Below, piece after piece: positions 22,197-31,182 of a DNA stretch of 38,089 bases. The notes under the pieces were generated by a model. It had not been told where the DNA came from and made no database searches. It saw only the letters and a list, made by a program, of their open reading frames with translations. How positions within the stretch are numbered: the first letter of the stretch is position 1; the number at the start of each line of letters is the position of its first letter. The translations under genes were made by a program, and so were the position numbers. This DNA is from Duncaniella sp. (lineage in GTDB: Bacteria; Bacteroidota; Bacteroidia; Bacteroidales; Muribaculaceae), in assembly GCA_029056055.1 (NCBI GenBank), contig JAIDCC010000033.1, forward strand, positions 1 to 38,089, given 5' to 3'.

Positions 22197-22672
22197 TCGT
22201 CGATTGTTTCAGAAGTGTCGGGACGCGCCGACGCAGGAGCCGGCTTGGTGGCGAGCACCATCTTGAGATTGGCGGCCGCACCCATGTCGAGGAGTCGCAC
22301 GAGAGTGCCGTAGGTCACATCCTCGTCGGCGTAGACAGCCACGTACATTGCGGCGGGGTCGGCGCCCGCTTCGGTCTCTTCGACCGTAGGCACGGCTATG
22401 GCCGCGATAGCTTCGGGAGCCGTTTCCCACGTGATTTCCTCCGGTTCGGAGCCGGCGAGCGACAGGTAGAGACGGCTTTCGGCGTCGACGAAAATGCGGC
22501 GCGTAGGTTTGAGCGCGGTCTGGCGCGAGCTTTCGGGCAGGTTGACTTCGAGCGCCGTCGGGAATACAAACGTCGAGGTGACCATGAAGAAGATGAGCAG
22601 CAGGAAAATGACGTCGGTCATCGATGCCATCGAAAACTCTGCCATCATGCGGGAGGAGCGTTTCAGTGCCAT
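22193..22672 (-). CDS. exbD: ExbD/TolR-family biopolymer transport protein
   Basis: This 159-residue protein has one membrane segment near the N-terminus with the key aspartate D20 (SMTDVIFLLLIFFM), and a periplasmic domain ending in a Pro/Ala-rich tail. ExbD works with ExbB as the proton channel that energises TonB. Gene order exbB, exbD, tonB with 6 bp and four-base-overlap spacings supports a single complex. Confidence 0.94.
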   Translation of the reverse strand: MALKRSSRMMAEFSMASMTDVIFLLLIFFMVTSTFVFPTALEVNLPESSRQTALKPTRRIFVDAESRLYLSLAGSEPEEITWETAPEAIAAIAVPTVEETEAGADPAAMYVAVYADEDVTYGTLVRLLDMGAAANLKMVLATKPAPASARPDTSETIDE

Positions 22673-22678
22673 GTGCTA

Positions 22679-23338
22679 TCAGGCGGGTTCGTTGAGGAGG
22701 TCCATAAACTCCATGGTCTTGGCTTCGAGGAGGTTCATCACCTTGTTGACGCGGGCGGTGAGATAGTTGTAGGCGAAGAGCGCGATGATGCCCACAATCA
22801 GACCAGCCACGGTGGTGACCAGAGCGGCGTAGATGCCGTCGGCAAGCACGGCGATGTTGGCCGACGAGCCGGCTGCGGCGAGATTGTAGAACGCCTGCAC
22901 CATGCCGATTACGGTGCCGAGGAAGCCAATCATCGGGGCGCCGGCGGCGGTGGTGGCGAGCCAGGGGAGACCCTTCTCGAGAGTGGCAATCTCCATGTTG
23001 CCGGTGTTTTCGATGGCCACGAGCACATCCTGGCTCGGGCGGCCGATGCGCGAGATGCCTTTGAGGATGAGGCGGGAGTAGGGGGTGTCGGTGCGCTGGC
23101 ACAGACGGCGCGCGCTTTCTATCTCGCCGTCGTGGATGTAGTCTTTGATGCGCTCCATGAACGAAGTGTCGTCCTTGCGGGCGCGCTCGATGACCACGAG
23201 GCGTTCGACGAAGATGTAGATGCTGATGAGCGAGAGGAGGGCGAGGGGGATGAGAATCCAACCGCCGCGCAGTGTGAGGTCCCACACAGAGAGCGACTGC
23301 TCGGCAGCGGCGGCTGCCGTGACTTGGGCTAAAAACAT
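22679..23338 (-). CDS. exbB: ExbB/TolQ-family proton channel
   Basis: A 219-residue protein with the MotA/TolQ/ExbB fold: membrane segment 1 at about 26-46, segments 2 and 3 around 130-190. The motif GAPMIGFLGTVIGMVQAF is characteristic, followed by LVTTVAGLIVGIIALFAYN. It forms the inner-membrane pentamer around the ExbD helices. The gene follows pdxJ after 79 bp in the same direction, an arrangement also seen in Bacteroides. Confidence 0.94.
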   Translation of the reverse strand: MFLAQVTAAAAAEQSLSVWDLTLRGGWILIPLALLSLISIYIFVERLVVIERARKDDTSFMERIKDYIHDGEIESARRLCQRTDTPYSRLILKGISRIGRPSQDVLVAIENTGNMEIATLEKGLPWLATTAAGAPMIGFLGTVIGMVQAFYNLAAAGSSANIAVLADGIYAALVTTVAGLIVGIIALFAYNYLTARVNKVMNLLEAKTMEFMDLLNEPA

Positions 23339-23417
23339 GGCGTTGACGTGAAAGTGAAAAGAGCGTGAGAGGGGGAAATTGAGGGGATGATGCTTCTCGG
23401 AGAGGAGCGGGAGCGGC

Positions 23418-24134
23418 TTAGTCGGCGAGCGCCTTGCGGTAGCGGCGGATGGTCTCCTCGAGGCCGAGGTAGAGGGCGTCGCAGATGAGGGCGTGGCCTA
23501 TCGACACCTCGCTCAGACGCGGGATGGCGCGGTGGAAGTATTCAAGGTTTTCGAGCGAAAGGTCGTGGCCCGCATTGACTCCCAGACCGCACTGAAGGGC
23601 AGCGGCCGCCGCTTCGACGAAGGGCGCTACGGCGCGCTCGGGGTCGGTGGGGTAGAGGTCGGCGTAGGGTTTGGTGTAGAGTTCCACGCGGTCGGCTCCG
23701 GTTTTGGCCGCGAGGCGCACCTGCGCGGGGTCGGCATCGACGAAAATCGACGAGCGAATCCCGGCCTGACGCAGCTGCTCCACGATGGAAGTGAGAAAAT
23801 CGGCATTGGCGGCCACGTCCCAGCCGGCCGACGAGGTGACGGCATCGGGAGCGTCGGGCACGAGAGTCACCTGCTCGGGACGCACCCTCAGCACGAGCTC
23901 CATGAATTCGGGCGAAGGATAGCCCTCGATGTTGAACTCGGTCTTCAGCCTCGGGCGCAGGTCGAGCACGTCCTGACGCTTGACGTGACGCTGGTCGGGA
24001 CGGGGATGGACGGTGATGCCCTGAGCGCCGAAACGCTCGCAGTCGAGGGCCACAGTGAGAAGGTCGGGGCGGTTTTCGCCGCGCGCGTTGCGCAGCGTAG
24101 CCACCTTATTAATATTTACACTTAAATTTGTCAT
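23418..24134 (-). CDS. pdxJ: Pyridoxine 5'-phosphate synthase
   Basis: This 238-residue PdxJ condenses 1-deoxyxylulose 5-phosphate with 3-amino-2-oxopropyl phosphate, the last step of DXP-dependent vitamin B6 synthesis. Family motifs are [15 protein letters not shown] (5-19), [29 protein letters not shown], and [13 protein letters not shown]. The ATG at 24134 is chosen; the longer frame upstream includes the divergent promoter region. It is divergent from the ACT-domain/nadK operon and co-directional with exbB. Confidence 0.95.
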   Translation of the reverse strand: MTNLSVNINKVATLRNARGENRPDLLTVALDCERFGAQGITVHPRPDQRHVKRQDVLDLRPRLKTEFNIEGYPSPEFMELVLRVRPEQVTLVPDAPDAVTSSAGWDVAANADFLTSIVEQLRQAGIRSSIFVDADPAQVRLAAKTGADRVELYTKPYADLYPTDPERAVAPFVEAAAAALQCGLGVNAGHDLSLENLEYFHRAIPRLSEVSIGHALICDALYLGLEETIRRYRKALAD

Positions 24135-24189
24135 GATTGCTAAATCTATACCGGGGGTTCGGGTGTTAGATAAATAAGCGGCCCGACCT

Positions 24190-24221
24190 CTTGACAAAGC
24201 TGCATTATTTTACTAACTTTG
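24190..24221 (+). promoter_or_regulatory. Promoter of the ACT-nadK-ygjP operon
   Basis: CTTG (24190-24193), 20 nt, then TAACTTTG (24214-24221). The -7 box is perfect and the -33 box has one mismatch. The predicted transcript start is about 60 nt upstream of the TTG start at 24291. Confidence 0.72.
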
Positions 24222-24290
24222 TATTCTCTCAAGAGCATGCCCTCGTTTCAGAGTGCAAATTTAGGGAGAAAAACTAAAACTTGAAAGATT

Positions 24291-24680
24291 TTGACTTTAA
24301 AACACGACATAGCTACCCAAAAAATCTCCTCCGAAGCCTCCGCGACGGCACGCCTCAACCGCCTCTTCCCCGCCGTTGAGGAAGCCTCGACGCTGATAGC
24401 CGTGTGCCGCCCGGCCGACTACTCGGCCTCACGCATTGCCATGGCCGTCGAGGATGCCGACGCGCGTCTGCTCAATCTCAACATCATCGCCCCCGAGACT
24501 GACGCCGACGCCATGATGAGGGTGGAGGTGCGCGTAGGCCACCGCAACCCCTCGGCCGTGGCCCGCTCGCTCGAACGCTATGGCTTCGAGGTAGTGGCCA
24601 CGTCGGCCCCCTCACTCTATACCACGGCCGAAGAAGCCGCCGACCGCGTGGCCGAACTCCTTCACTACATCAACCTATGA
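24291..24680 (+). CDS. ACT-like domain protein, short version of a CBS-ACT family
   Basis: A 129-residue protein resembling the C-terminal ACT-like part of a Bacteroidales protein that usually has a pair of CBS domains before it and sits next to nadK. The core (residues about 30-125) has STLIAVCRPADYSASRIAMA and VEVRVGHRNPSAVARSLER. The CBS part is absent, not simply misread: the frame upstream is promoter sequence. No ATG is available near the beginning, so TTG at 24291 is the likely start. It overlaps nadK by four bases (ATGA), so expression is coupled. Function unknown; a small-molecule sensor is a guess. Confidence 0.7.
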   Translation: MTLKHDIATQKISSEASATARLNRLFPAVEEASTLIAVCRPADYSASRIAMAVEDADARLLNLNIIAPETDADAMMRVEVRVGHRNPSAVARSLERYGFEVVATSAPSLYTTAEEAADRVAELLHYINL

Positions 24681-25570
24681 ACAACCTGAAAATCGCAGTG
24701 TTCGGCAAGCGCCGCCAGAGTCACGACGACCTGCCCGGCATCGAAAGCCTGCTCGACGACCTCGAGCGCGCCGGAGCGTTCGTGTCGATGCAACGCCCTT
24801 TCTATGACGCCCTGACCCGCCTCGCAGGTACCCCGCCGCCCGTCGACGACATTTTCGAGGGGGGCGACTTTCAAGCCGACATCGCCTTGAGCATCGGCGG
24901 TGACGGCACCTTCCTGCGCACCGCCCGCTGGGTGGGCGCCAAGCAAACACCGATTATCGGTTTCAACACCGGCCATCTCGGCTTTCTGGCCGAGGAAAGC
25001 CTCGCCGACGCCCCGCGCATCATAGCGGCCATCGCCGGCGGCGACGTCTTCATCGAACCCCGCTCGCTGCTCGAAGTCCACGCCATGGGCGAAAACGTGC
25101 GCGGCGCCATTCAGGGCTGGGCCTACGCCCTCAACGAAGTGACCATCCTGCGTCAGGACACAGCCTCGATGATAAGCGTCAACACCCGCCTCGACGACAT
25201 CCCCGTGGCCTGCTATCAGGGCGACGGCCTCATCATCTCCACCCCCACCGGCTCGACCGCCTACAACCTCTCTGTCGGCGGCCCCATCGTGCAACCCACC
25301 GCCCCCTGCTGGGTGCTCTCGCCCGTGGCGCCCCACGCCCTCACCATGCGCCCCCTCGTGGTGAGCGACAGCCACGTCATCGAAATCACCGTCGAAAGCC
25401 GCGCCGACACCTACCGGCTCGACCTCGACGGCCGTTCGCTCACACTCGACACCTCGACCGGTGTGCGCATCCGCCGCGCCCCCTTCAACGTCAACGTGCT
25501 CCACATCAAAGGGCATACCTTCACCGACACACTGCGCTCGAAACTGCTCTGGGGCGTCTCGCGCCGCTGA
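24677..25570 (+). CDS. nadK: NAD kinase
   Basis: This 297-residue NadK phosphorylates NAD to NADP with ATP. The signature GGDGTFL lies at 74-80, followed by NTGHLGFL (about 96-103), LNEVTI and the TPTGSTAYNLSVGGPI nucleotide loop. The gene is coupled to the ACT-like protein upstream and followed by the ygjP-like gene after 15 bp. Confidence 0.97.
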   Translation: MNNLKIAVFGKRRQSHDDLPGIESLLDDLERAGAFVSMQRPFYDALTRLAGTPPPVDDIFEGGDFQADIALSIGGDGTFLRTARWVGAKQTPIIGFNTGHLGFLAEESLADAPRIIAAIAGGDVFIEPRSLLEVHAMGENVRGAIQGWAYALNEVTILRQDTASMISVNTRLDDIPVACYQGDGLIISTPTGSTAYNLSVGGPIVQPTAPCWVLSPVAPHALTMRPLVVSDSHVIEITVESRADTYRLDLDGRSLTLDTSTGVRIRRAPFNVNVLHIKGHTFTDTLRSKLLWGVSRR

Positions 25571-25585
25571 CCCCGCCCTCAGCTC

Positions 25586-26299
25586 ATGGCTCTTCTCAGA
25601 TTTTCCGACAAAGAGTTTGGCACGGTGTGTGTGCAATACCGCCGCGGCACGTCGCGCCTCTCGGTCAAATGGAGCCGCGGCGAGGTGCGCCTCATCGCCC
25701 CCTTCGGCATCGCCCCCGAACGCATCATGCAATTCTTCGAGCAGACGCGCCCCTGGCTGCGTGCCCACCGTCCGGAGGGGCTGTTCGCCCACGGCAAAGA
25801 GATTGTGCTCGGCGGAGGCTACTCGTTTGTGGTCACTGCCGAGCAGGGGCGCGAAGCCACCGTCGAAACCCGCGTGTCGGCCGACCGTCGCACCATCATC
25901 GTCAACGCCACCCCGCCGCTCTCCCTCTCGTCGCCCGAAGTCGAGCAAGCCGTCAGCCGCCTGATGCTCAAATGCGCGCCGTTCTTCGCCGAGCCGCTCC
26001 TCATAGCCCCCTGCCGCGCCGAAGCCGCACGCCTCGGGCTGCACCCGCGCTCCATCGAAATCTCGCACGGCCTGCGCACCCTCGGCACATGCTCCTCGAC
26101 AGGCCACATCCGCCTCTCGGCCGCCTGCGTGTTTCTCACCCCCGAATTGCGCCGGTATATCTTCTGCCACGAACTGGCACATATTACCCACCACGACCAT
26201 TCGACCGCCTTCCATCGTCTGCTCGACACCTACCTCGAAGGCCGCGAGGCCACGCTCTACGCCGCACTGCGCGCCTACCGCTGGCCCATTCTACGCTAA
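25586..26299 (+). CDS. YgjP-like metallopeptidase-fold protein
   Basis: A 237-residue member of the YgjP/DUF45 family. The zinc motif HELAH is at 195-199 with a further histidine (H210), preceded by the family's LGTCSSTGHIRLS segment (166-178). Despite the peptidase-like motif, the cellular role of this family is poorly settled. It is part of the nadK operon. Confidence 0.88.
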   Translation: MALLRFSDKEFGTVCVQYRRGTSRLSVKWSRGEVRLIAPFGIAPERIMQFFEQTRPWLRAHRPEGLFAHGKEIVLGGGYSFVVTAEQGREATVETRVSADRRTIIVNATPPLSLSSPEVEQAVSRLMLKCAPFFAEPLLIAPCRAEAARLGLHPRSIEISHGLRTLGTCSSTGHIRLSAACVFLTPELRRYIFCHELAHITHHDHSTAFHRLLDTYLEGREATLYAALRAYRWPILR

Positions 26300-26336
26300 C
26301 ACTCATCACCCACCCACTCACACCCTCCACAGACCT

Positions 26337-26750
26337 ATGACCGAACAGGCCGAAATCACCCTCCGCCCGCGCCGCCGCGGCTGCTGGCTCGTCACCGACG
26401 AAATCGCCGCAAGTCTGCCCCGCCTGCCGCGCCGCGGCCTCGTCAACCTCTTCATCCGCCATACGTCGGCCGCCCTCGCCCTCAACGAAAACGCCGACCC
26501 CGACGTGCGCACCGACCTCGCCGCCATCTTCGACCGCCTCGTGCCCGAAAACGCCCCCTTCTATCTCCACACCTTCGAAGGCCCCGACGACATGCCCGCC
26601 CACGCCAAATCGGTCATCGTAGGCGCGTCGCTCACCATCCCCGTCACCGACGGCCGCCTCAACCTCGGCACGTGGCAGGGCATCTACCTCTGTGAGTTTC
26701 GCGACCACCCCTCGGCACGCCGCATCACGGCCACCGTCATGGGAGATTGA
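26337..26750 (+). CDS. YjbQ-family (UPF0047) protein
   Basis: A 137-residue YjbQ-like protein. Typical features are FIRHTSAALALNENADPDV (45-63), the HAKS segment and LGTWQGIYLCEFRDHP near the C-terminus with the His and Glu residues of the presumed metal site. Some members are annotated as secondary thiamine-phosphate synthase on the basis of weak activity; the physiological reaction is not established. It is 37 bp after ygjP. Confidence 0.9.
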   Translation: MTEQAEITLRPRRRGCWLVTDEIAASLPRLPRRGLVNLFIRHTSAALALNENADPDVRTDLAAIFDRLVPENAPFYLHTFEGPDDMPAHAKSVIVGASLTIPVTDGRLNLGTWQGIYLCEFRDHPSARRITATVMGD

Positions 26751-26767
26751 CCCCTCGTTTGAGATTT

Positions 26768-26799
26768 TTTGCAAATATGAGGAAAAAGTGTTATTTTTG
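26768..26799 (+). promoter_or_regulatory. Promoter of gldE-gldD-PPTase
   Basis: TTTG (26768-26771), 20-nt spacer, TATTTTTG (26792-26799): a perfect Bacteroidota promoter. The leader to the gldE ATG is about 90 nt. Confidence 0.85.
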
Positions 26800-26893
26800 C
26801 AGCCGAAAACCCTCTGCGCGTGCCATGTAAGCGTCGCGCCGCCGTCGCGGGACAATCCCGCCGAAGAGAGGCCTCACCCTTAGCAACTACTTG

Positions 26894-28225
26894 ATGGATA
26901 TAGACCCTTTACCGTTACTTCTTAGTGTGCCCGCGATGAGCGGCGGCCAGCTTGTGGCGCTTGCCCTGGCCGTGCTTGCCCTGTTCGTTTCCGGTTTTGT
27001 CTCGGGCAGTGAAATCTCGTTTTTCTCGCTCACCCCAGTGCAGCGCGAAGAGCTTGAAGAGTCGTCGTCGGGCCGCTCCGTGCTCGCCCTGCTCGACAAA
27101 CCCGACATTCTGCTGGCCACGATTCTGATAGCCAACAATCTGGTCAACGTGACCATAGTAGTGCTCTGCAACTTTGCCCTCGGCCCCGTGTTCGAAGGCA
27201 TGTCGGCATGGCTCAGCTTCCTGTTGCAGACGGTGATTCTCACCTTCCTCATCCTCCTCTTCGGCGAAATCCTCCCCAAACTCATCGCCAACTCCAACAC
27301 CCGCCGCTGGGCCGAGATGGCCGCCGGCCCAATCGGATTGATGGTGAAACTGTTCCGCCCCCTCTCGGCCGTCCTTGTCAAGAGCACCGGCATCGTCAAC
27401 CATGTCGTGACCAAGCAAGACTCCACCGTCACCGCCGACGACCTCTCGCAGGCGCTCGAAATCACCGACCTCCCCGCCGACTCGGCCGACAAAGACATGC
27501 TCGAAGGCATCCTCAAGTTTGGCGACACCACGGCCTCCGAAGTGATGACCCCGCGCGTCGACGTCACCGGCCTCGACATCGACCTCTCCTTCGCCGAAGT
27601 GATGAAGACCGTCATCGACAGCGGGTTTGCCCGCCTCCCCGTCTACGACCAGACCATGGACGACATCAAGGGAGTGCTCTACTCGCGCGACCTGCTGCCT
27701 TACGTCGGAGCCGACACCCCCGCCGACTTCGACTGGCGCACCCTGATGCGCGAACCCTACTTCGTGCCCGAATCGCGCATGATTGACGACCTCATGGAAG
27801 ACTTCCGCAAGCGCCGCGTCCACCTCGCCATCGTCATCGACGAGTATGGCGGCACGCAGGGCATCGTCACCCTCGAAGACGTGCTTGAGGAAATCGTGGG
27901 CGACATCGACGACGAATACGACGAAGAAGAGAAAACCTACCGCCGCCTCCCCGACGACACCTACATCTTCGAAGGAAAGACCCTCCTCAACGACTTCTTC
28001 CGCATCACCGACCAGGACGAGACAGAGTATGAGGACGTCACCGAAGACTGCGAGACCCTCGGCGGCATGCTTCTGGCCATCAAAGGCGACTTCCCCAAGG
28101 AAAAAGAGTCGATTGTCTACGGCCGATGCCGCTTCCTCGTGCTCTCCATCCGCCACCACCGCATCGTCAACGTGCGCGTCAAGGTGATGCCCACACTCCA
28201 GACCGACCAAAACCCCTCCAAGTGA
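26894..28225 (+). CDS. gldE: GldE/CorC-HlyC-type membrane protein with CBS domains
   Basis: This 443-residue protein has a DUF21/CNNM membrane domain with three to four segments (about 15-135), a CBS pair (about 205-330, with EVMTPRVDVTGL and DEYGGTQGIVTLEDVLEEIVGD) and a C-terminal CorC_HlyC domain. The TTG at 26891 lies one codon before the ATG at 26894, which is preferred. Adjacency to a GldD-like lipoprotein identifies it as GldE, a protein needed for gliding and type IX secretion assembly in Flavobacterium but also widely kept in non-gliding Bacteroidales. Ion (Mg/Co) transport is another possible role. Confidence 0.88.
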   Translation: MDIDPLPLLLSVPAMSGGQLVALALAVLALFVSGFVSGSEISFFSLTPVQREELEESSSGRSVLALLDKPDILLATILIANNLVNVTIVVLCNFALGPVFEGMSAWLSFLLQTVILTFLILLFGEILPKLIANSNTRRWAEMAAGPIGLMVKLFRPLSAVLVKSTGIVNHVVTKQDSTVTADDLSQALEITDLPADSADKDMLEGILKFGDTTASEVMTPRVDVTGLDIDLSFAEVMKTVIDSGFARLPVYDQTMDDIKGVLYSRDLLPYVGADTPADFDWRTLMREPYFVPESRMIDDLMEDFRKRRVHLAIVIDEYGGTQGIVTLEDVLEEIVGDIDDEYDEEEKTYRRLPDDTYIFEGKTLLNDFFRITDQDETEYEDVTEDCETLGGMLLAIKGDFPKEKESIVYGRCRFLVLSIRHHRIVNVRVKVMPTLQTDQNPSK

Positions 28226-28232
28226 CACGCCA

Positions 28233-28835
28233 ATGAAACACCCCGACTTCTCACGCCCCCTGCGCCTGCCTGCCGCGGCCCTCGTCACGGTGCTGGCCCT
28301 GCTGCTCCTCTCAGCCTGCGGAGGCCGCAAAGCCACTCCGCTCCCCGAGGCATTCCCCCGCATCGACGTGCCTGAAGCCGAATATGTGACGGTAGACTCC
28401 ACCCTCACGCCGCTTGCCGTCAACAAGGCCGCCGAGACCCGCGTGCGCCCCTCCGACGGCCGCACCCAGTGGGTCGACCTCATCTATCCCTCCTTCGCCC
28501 CCTCGGCCGTCTACCTCACCCTCCAACGTGTAGCCCCCGACAGCCTCGACCACATCCTCAAAGGTCTCGCCCTCAAGATGCAGCGCAACACCAACGGCGC
28601 CCCCGGCGAACTCACCACAATCCTGAGCGACGGCGGCTGGGACTGCCGCATGGTGGTCACCCCGACCACTCCCGTCTGCCCCGTGCAGGTGGTGGCCATC
28701 GCCCCCGACTCGGCCATGACCCTCTTCGGCACGCTCTACCTCAACCGCCCCTTCGTCGAGCCCAACGACTCGATACGCCCCGTCATCGACGCCGTGGCCC
28801 GCGACCTCACCTACATGCTCCAATGCCTGAAGTGA
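28233..28835 (+). CDS. gldD: GldD-like lipoprotein
   Basis: A 200-residue lipoprotein with a hydrophobic signal and lipobox LSAC (C29). The mature part begins with FPRIDVPEAEY, and the C-terminal half contains GTLYLNRPFVEPNDSIRPVI, the kind of segment seen in GldD. It begins 8 bp after gldE and overlaps the phosphopantetheinyl transferase gene by 13 bases. GldD is an outer-membrane-associated partner of gliding/T9SS machinery in Flavobacterium; in this group its function is unknown. Confidence 0.8.
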   Translation: MKHPDFSRPLRLPAAALVTVLALLLLSACGGRKATPLPEAFPRIDVPEAEYVTVDSTLTPLAVNKAAETRVRPSDGRTQWVDLIYPSFAPSAVYLTLQRVAPDSLDHILKGLALKMQRNTNGAPGELTTILSDGGWDCRMVVTPTTPVCPVQVVAIAPDSAMTLFGTLYLNRPFVEPNDSIRPVIDAVARDLTYMLQCLK

Positions 28836-29362
28836 CCCCGCTCATCTCACCCCGGCTTCCCGCCGGAGTGGATGTCTGCTACACACCGATAGACGCTCCC
28901 TCGCGCACCCCCCGTCGCCGCGAGGCCGAACGCGAGGCCGTGGCGCGCCTCATCGAGTGGCGTTTCGGGCGCGACGTCTCCCTCGGCCACCTCGACTCGG
29001 GCGCACCGGTGCTCCTCCCTCCCTCCGACGTAGCCGTCAGCATCTCCCACTCGCTCACCGAGGCATGGCTCGCCGTCAGCCGCCGCGGCCCCGTAGGCAT
29101 AGACGCCGAGCATCCCCGCCCGCAGTTGCAGCGCGTGGCCCCGCGCTTTCTCTCTCCCCGCGAAGCCGCCTCAGCCCCCTCGCTCGCGCGGCTGCTCCTG
29201 TTCTGGACAGCCAAGGAAGCCGTCTACAAAGCCGCCGCCACCCCCGGCCTCGACATGCGCCACATCGAAGTCGACCCCGAGGCCCTGACAGCCACCCTGC
29301 CCGACGGCCGCCGCTTCCTCCTCGCCCCCCTCGCCCCCGGACTCACACTCGCATTCGTCTGA
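28823..29362 (+). CDS. 4'-phosphopantetheinyl transferase superfamily protein
   Basis: A 179-residue Sfp-like enzyme that would transfer phosphopantetheine from CoA to a carrier protein. Motifs are VGIDAE (91-96) with the metal-binding Asp and Glu, and FWTAKEAVYKA (127-137) with W128, K131, E132 and K136. The ATG sits inside the last codons of gldD, so translation is coupled. Target carrier proteins are not in the window; fatty-acid ACP or a lipid-synthesis carrier are possible. Confidence 0.88.
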   Translation: MPEVTPLISPRLPAGVDVCYTPIDAPSRTPRRREAEREAVARLIEWRFGRDVSLGHLDSGAPVLLPPSDVAVSISHSLTEAWLAVSRRGPVGIDAEHPRPQLQRVAPRFLSPREAASAPSLARLLLFWTAKEAVYKAAATPGLDMRHIEVDPEALTATLPDGRRFLLAPLAPGLTLAFV

Positions 29363-29498
29363 AAGCGGTTGAACAATACCATGACACCCCGCGTTACTAC
29401 ATAGGTAGGCCGCAGAAACGATTTCCCTCCCTGCGTCGCCTTTTTATACTTTTTATAATAAACCACGTTTTCAACAAGACCTTAACACCCCGCTCCTC

Positions 29499-31154
29499 AT
29501 GTCATTACAACTCTACATCGCCAATACAGGCGCTACGCTGCCCGCACAGGGTGGTAGCACCCTTCTCGAAATAGCATCGTGGCTCCCCCTCGGCTATACC
29601 CCCGTCTGCGCCCACCTCAACAACCGCTCCGTAGCCCTCTCGACACGCATCTACCATTCGGCACAGATAGAATTTATCTCTCCCGACTCCTCCGAGGGGC
29701 GCAACGTCATAATACGTTCGCTCTGCATGCTGCTCTATCGCGCCCTCCACACCCTCTGCCCGGGGCAGCGGCTCGTCATCAACCACTCCGTGTCGCGCGG
29801 CTACTACGCCACACTGCCCGGCGCCGAATGCAGCCCCGCCCTCGTAGAGCGCCTCAAAATCGAGATGCGCCGCCTCGTGGCCGCCGACCTCCCCTTCGAA
29901 CGCCACGAACACCCCACCCCCGAGGTCATCGAAATGTTTCGCGCACAGGGACTCCTCCCCAAAGTGAAACTCATCTCGACCCTCCACACCCTCTACACCA
30001 CCTATTACACCCTCGACGGCCTCGCCGACACCTACCTCGCGCCCCTCGTCTCGTCGACCGGTCAGCTCGGCGCGTTCGACCTCCAGCCCTACGAGGAAGG
30101 CATGCTCCTGCTCGGCCCCGCGCCCGACGACCCCGCCCGCGCAGCCATCCCCCTGCCGCAGCCCAAACTCTTCCGCGCCTTCACCGACTACCTCCAGTTT
30201 AACCACATCGTCGGCATCAACACCGTCGGCGACGTCAACGACATCGTGGCGCGCGAGGGCGAGGCACGCATGATTAATGTGGCCGAGGCTCTCCACACCA
30301 AATTCATCGGCGATATAGCCGACCGCATAGCCCAGCGTTTCCGCCTCGGCGGCGCGCGCATCGTGCTCATCGCGGGCCCCTCGTCGTCGGGCAAGACGAC
30401 GTTTACTAAACGCCTTGCCATACAACTGCTTACAAATCTGATTCAGCCGGTGATGATTTCGCTCGACGACTACTTCGTCGACCGCGACCGCACCCCCCGC
30501 GACGCCGATGGCGACTACGACTACGAGGCACTCCACGCCCTCGACATCGAGCTCTTCAATCAGCACCTCATGGAGCTAATCTCAGGCCACGAAGTCGAGT
30601 TGCCCTACTACAACTTCGAGACCGGCCAGCGCGAGTATCGCGGCAACCGCATCAGCCTCGGCCCCGACTCGATGCTCCTCATCGAAGGCATCCACGGCCT
30701 CAACCCCGAACTGACCGCCTCCGTGCCCGACGATATGAAATATCGCGTCTACGTCTCGGCCCTCACCACGCTCTCCGTCGACGACCACAATTGGGTGTCG
30801 ACCACCGACAACCGTCTGCTCCGCCGCATCATCCGCGACTACAAATATCGCGGCGCCTCGGCCACGGCCACCATTGCCCGCTGGCCCTCGGTGCGCCGCG
30901 GCGAGGAAAAATGGATTTTCCCCTATCAGGAAAACGCCGACTCGATGTTCAACTCCTCGCTGCTCTTCGAGCTGAGCGTGATGCGCGACGAAGCCGAGCA
31001 CGTGCTCCGCACCGTGCCCCACGACTGCCCCGAGTATGCTACCGCGCGCCGTCTCATCGACCTGCTGCATCTCTTCTCGCCCATCTCGTCGCGTCTCATA
31101 CCCCCGACCTCGCTCATCCGCGAATTTCTCGGCGGTTCCAGCTTCGAATACTAA
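29499..31154 (+). CDS. Nucleoside (uridine-type) kinase with TGS/ThrRS-like N-terminus
   Basis: A 551-residue protein with two parts. The first (about 1-210) resembles the TGS and editing-like domains of threonyl-tRNA synthetase (INHSVSRGYYATLPG in the region that often carries HxxxH). The second (from about 280) is a P-loop kinase of the uridine kinase family, Walker A GPSSSGKTTFTKR at 293-305, then SLDDYFVDRDRTP and the LLIEGIHGLN segment. It would phosphorylate uridine or another nucleoside. The fusion is widespread in Bacteroidota and some Firmicutes. Its exact substrate is not known to me. The 29363-29498 gap upstream has only a weak promoter-like TACTTTTT. Confidence 0.88.
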   Translation: MSLQLYIANTGATLPAQGGSTLLEIASWLPLGYTPVCAHLNNRSVALSTRIYHSAQIEFISPDSSEGRNVIIRSLCMLLYRALHTLCPGQRLVINHSVSRGYYATLPGAECSPALVERLKIEMRRLVAADLPFERHEHPTPEVIEMFRAQGLLPKVKLISTLHTLYTTYYTLDGLADTYLAPLVSSTGQLGAFDLQPYEEGMLLLGPAPDDPARAAIPLPQPKLFRAFTDYLQFNHIVGINTVGDVNDIVAREGEARMINVAEALHTKFIGDIADRIAQRFRLGGARIVLIAGPSSSGKTTFTKRLAIQLLTNLIQPVMISLDDYFVDRDRTPRDADGDYDYEALHALDIELFNQHLMELISGHEVELPYYNFETGQREYRGNRISLGPDSMLLIEGIHGLNPELTASVPDDMKYRVYVSALTTLSVDDHNWVSTTDNRLLRRIIRDYKYRGASATATIARWPSVRRGEEKWIFPYQENADSMFNSSLLFELSVMRDEAEHVLRTVPHDCPEYATARRLIDLLHLFSPISSRLIPPTSLIREFLGGSSFEY

Positions 31155-31182
31155 TCTCGAAGTCGCACACCTGTAAAACAAT

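Noticed and set aside
24665-26215. 516-codon minus-strand open frame opposite nadK and ygjP
   Set aside because: Residue content (Gly, Ala, Val, Asp, His, Arg runs) is typical of antisense frames in GC-rich DNA, and the plus strand has recognised proteins throughout.
26915-28483. 522-codon minus-strand open frame opposite gldE/gldD
   Set aside because: Shadow of GC-rich coding sequence; no recognisable motif, opposite to clear CBS/CorC and lipoprotein genes.
29505-30566. 353-codon minus-strand frame opposite the nucleoside kinase
   Set aside because: Antisense artefact with no family motif; the plus strand has an intact P-loop kinase.
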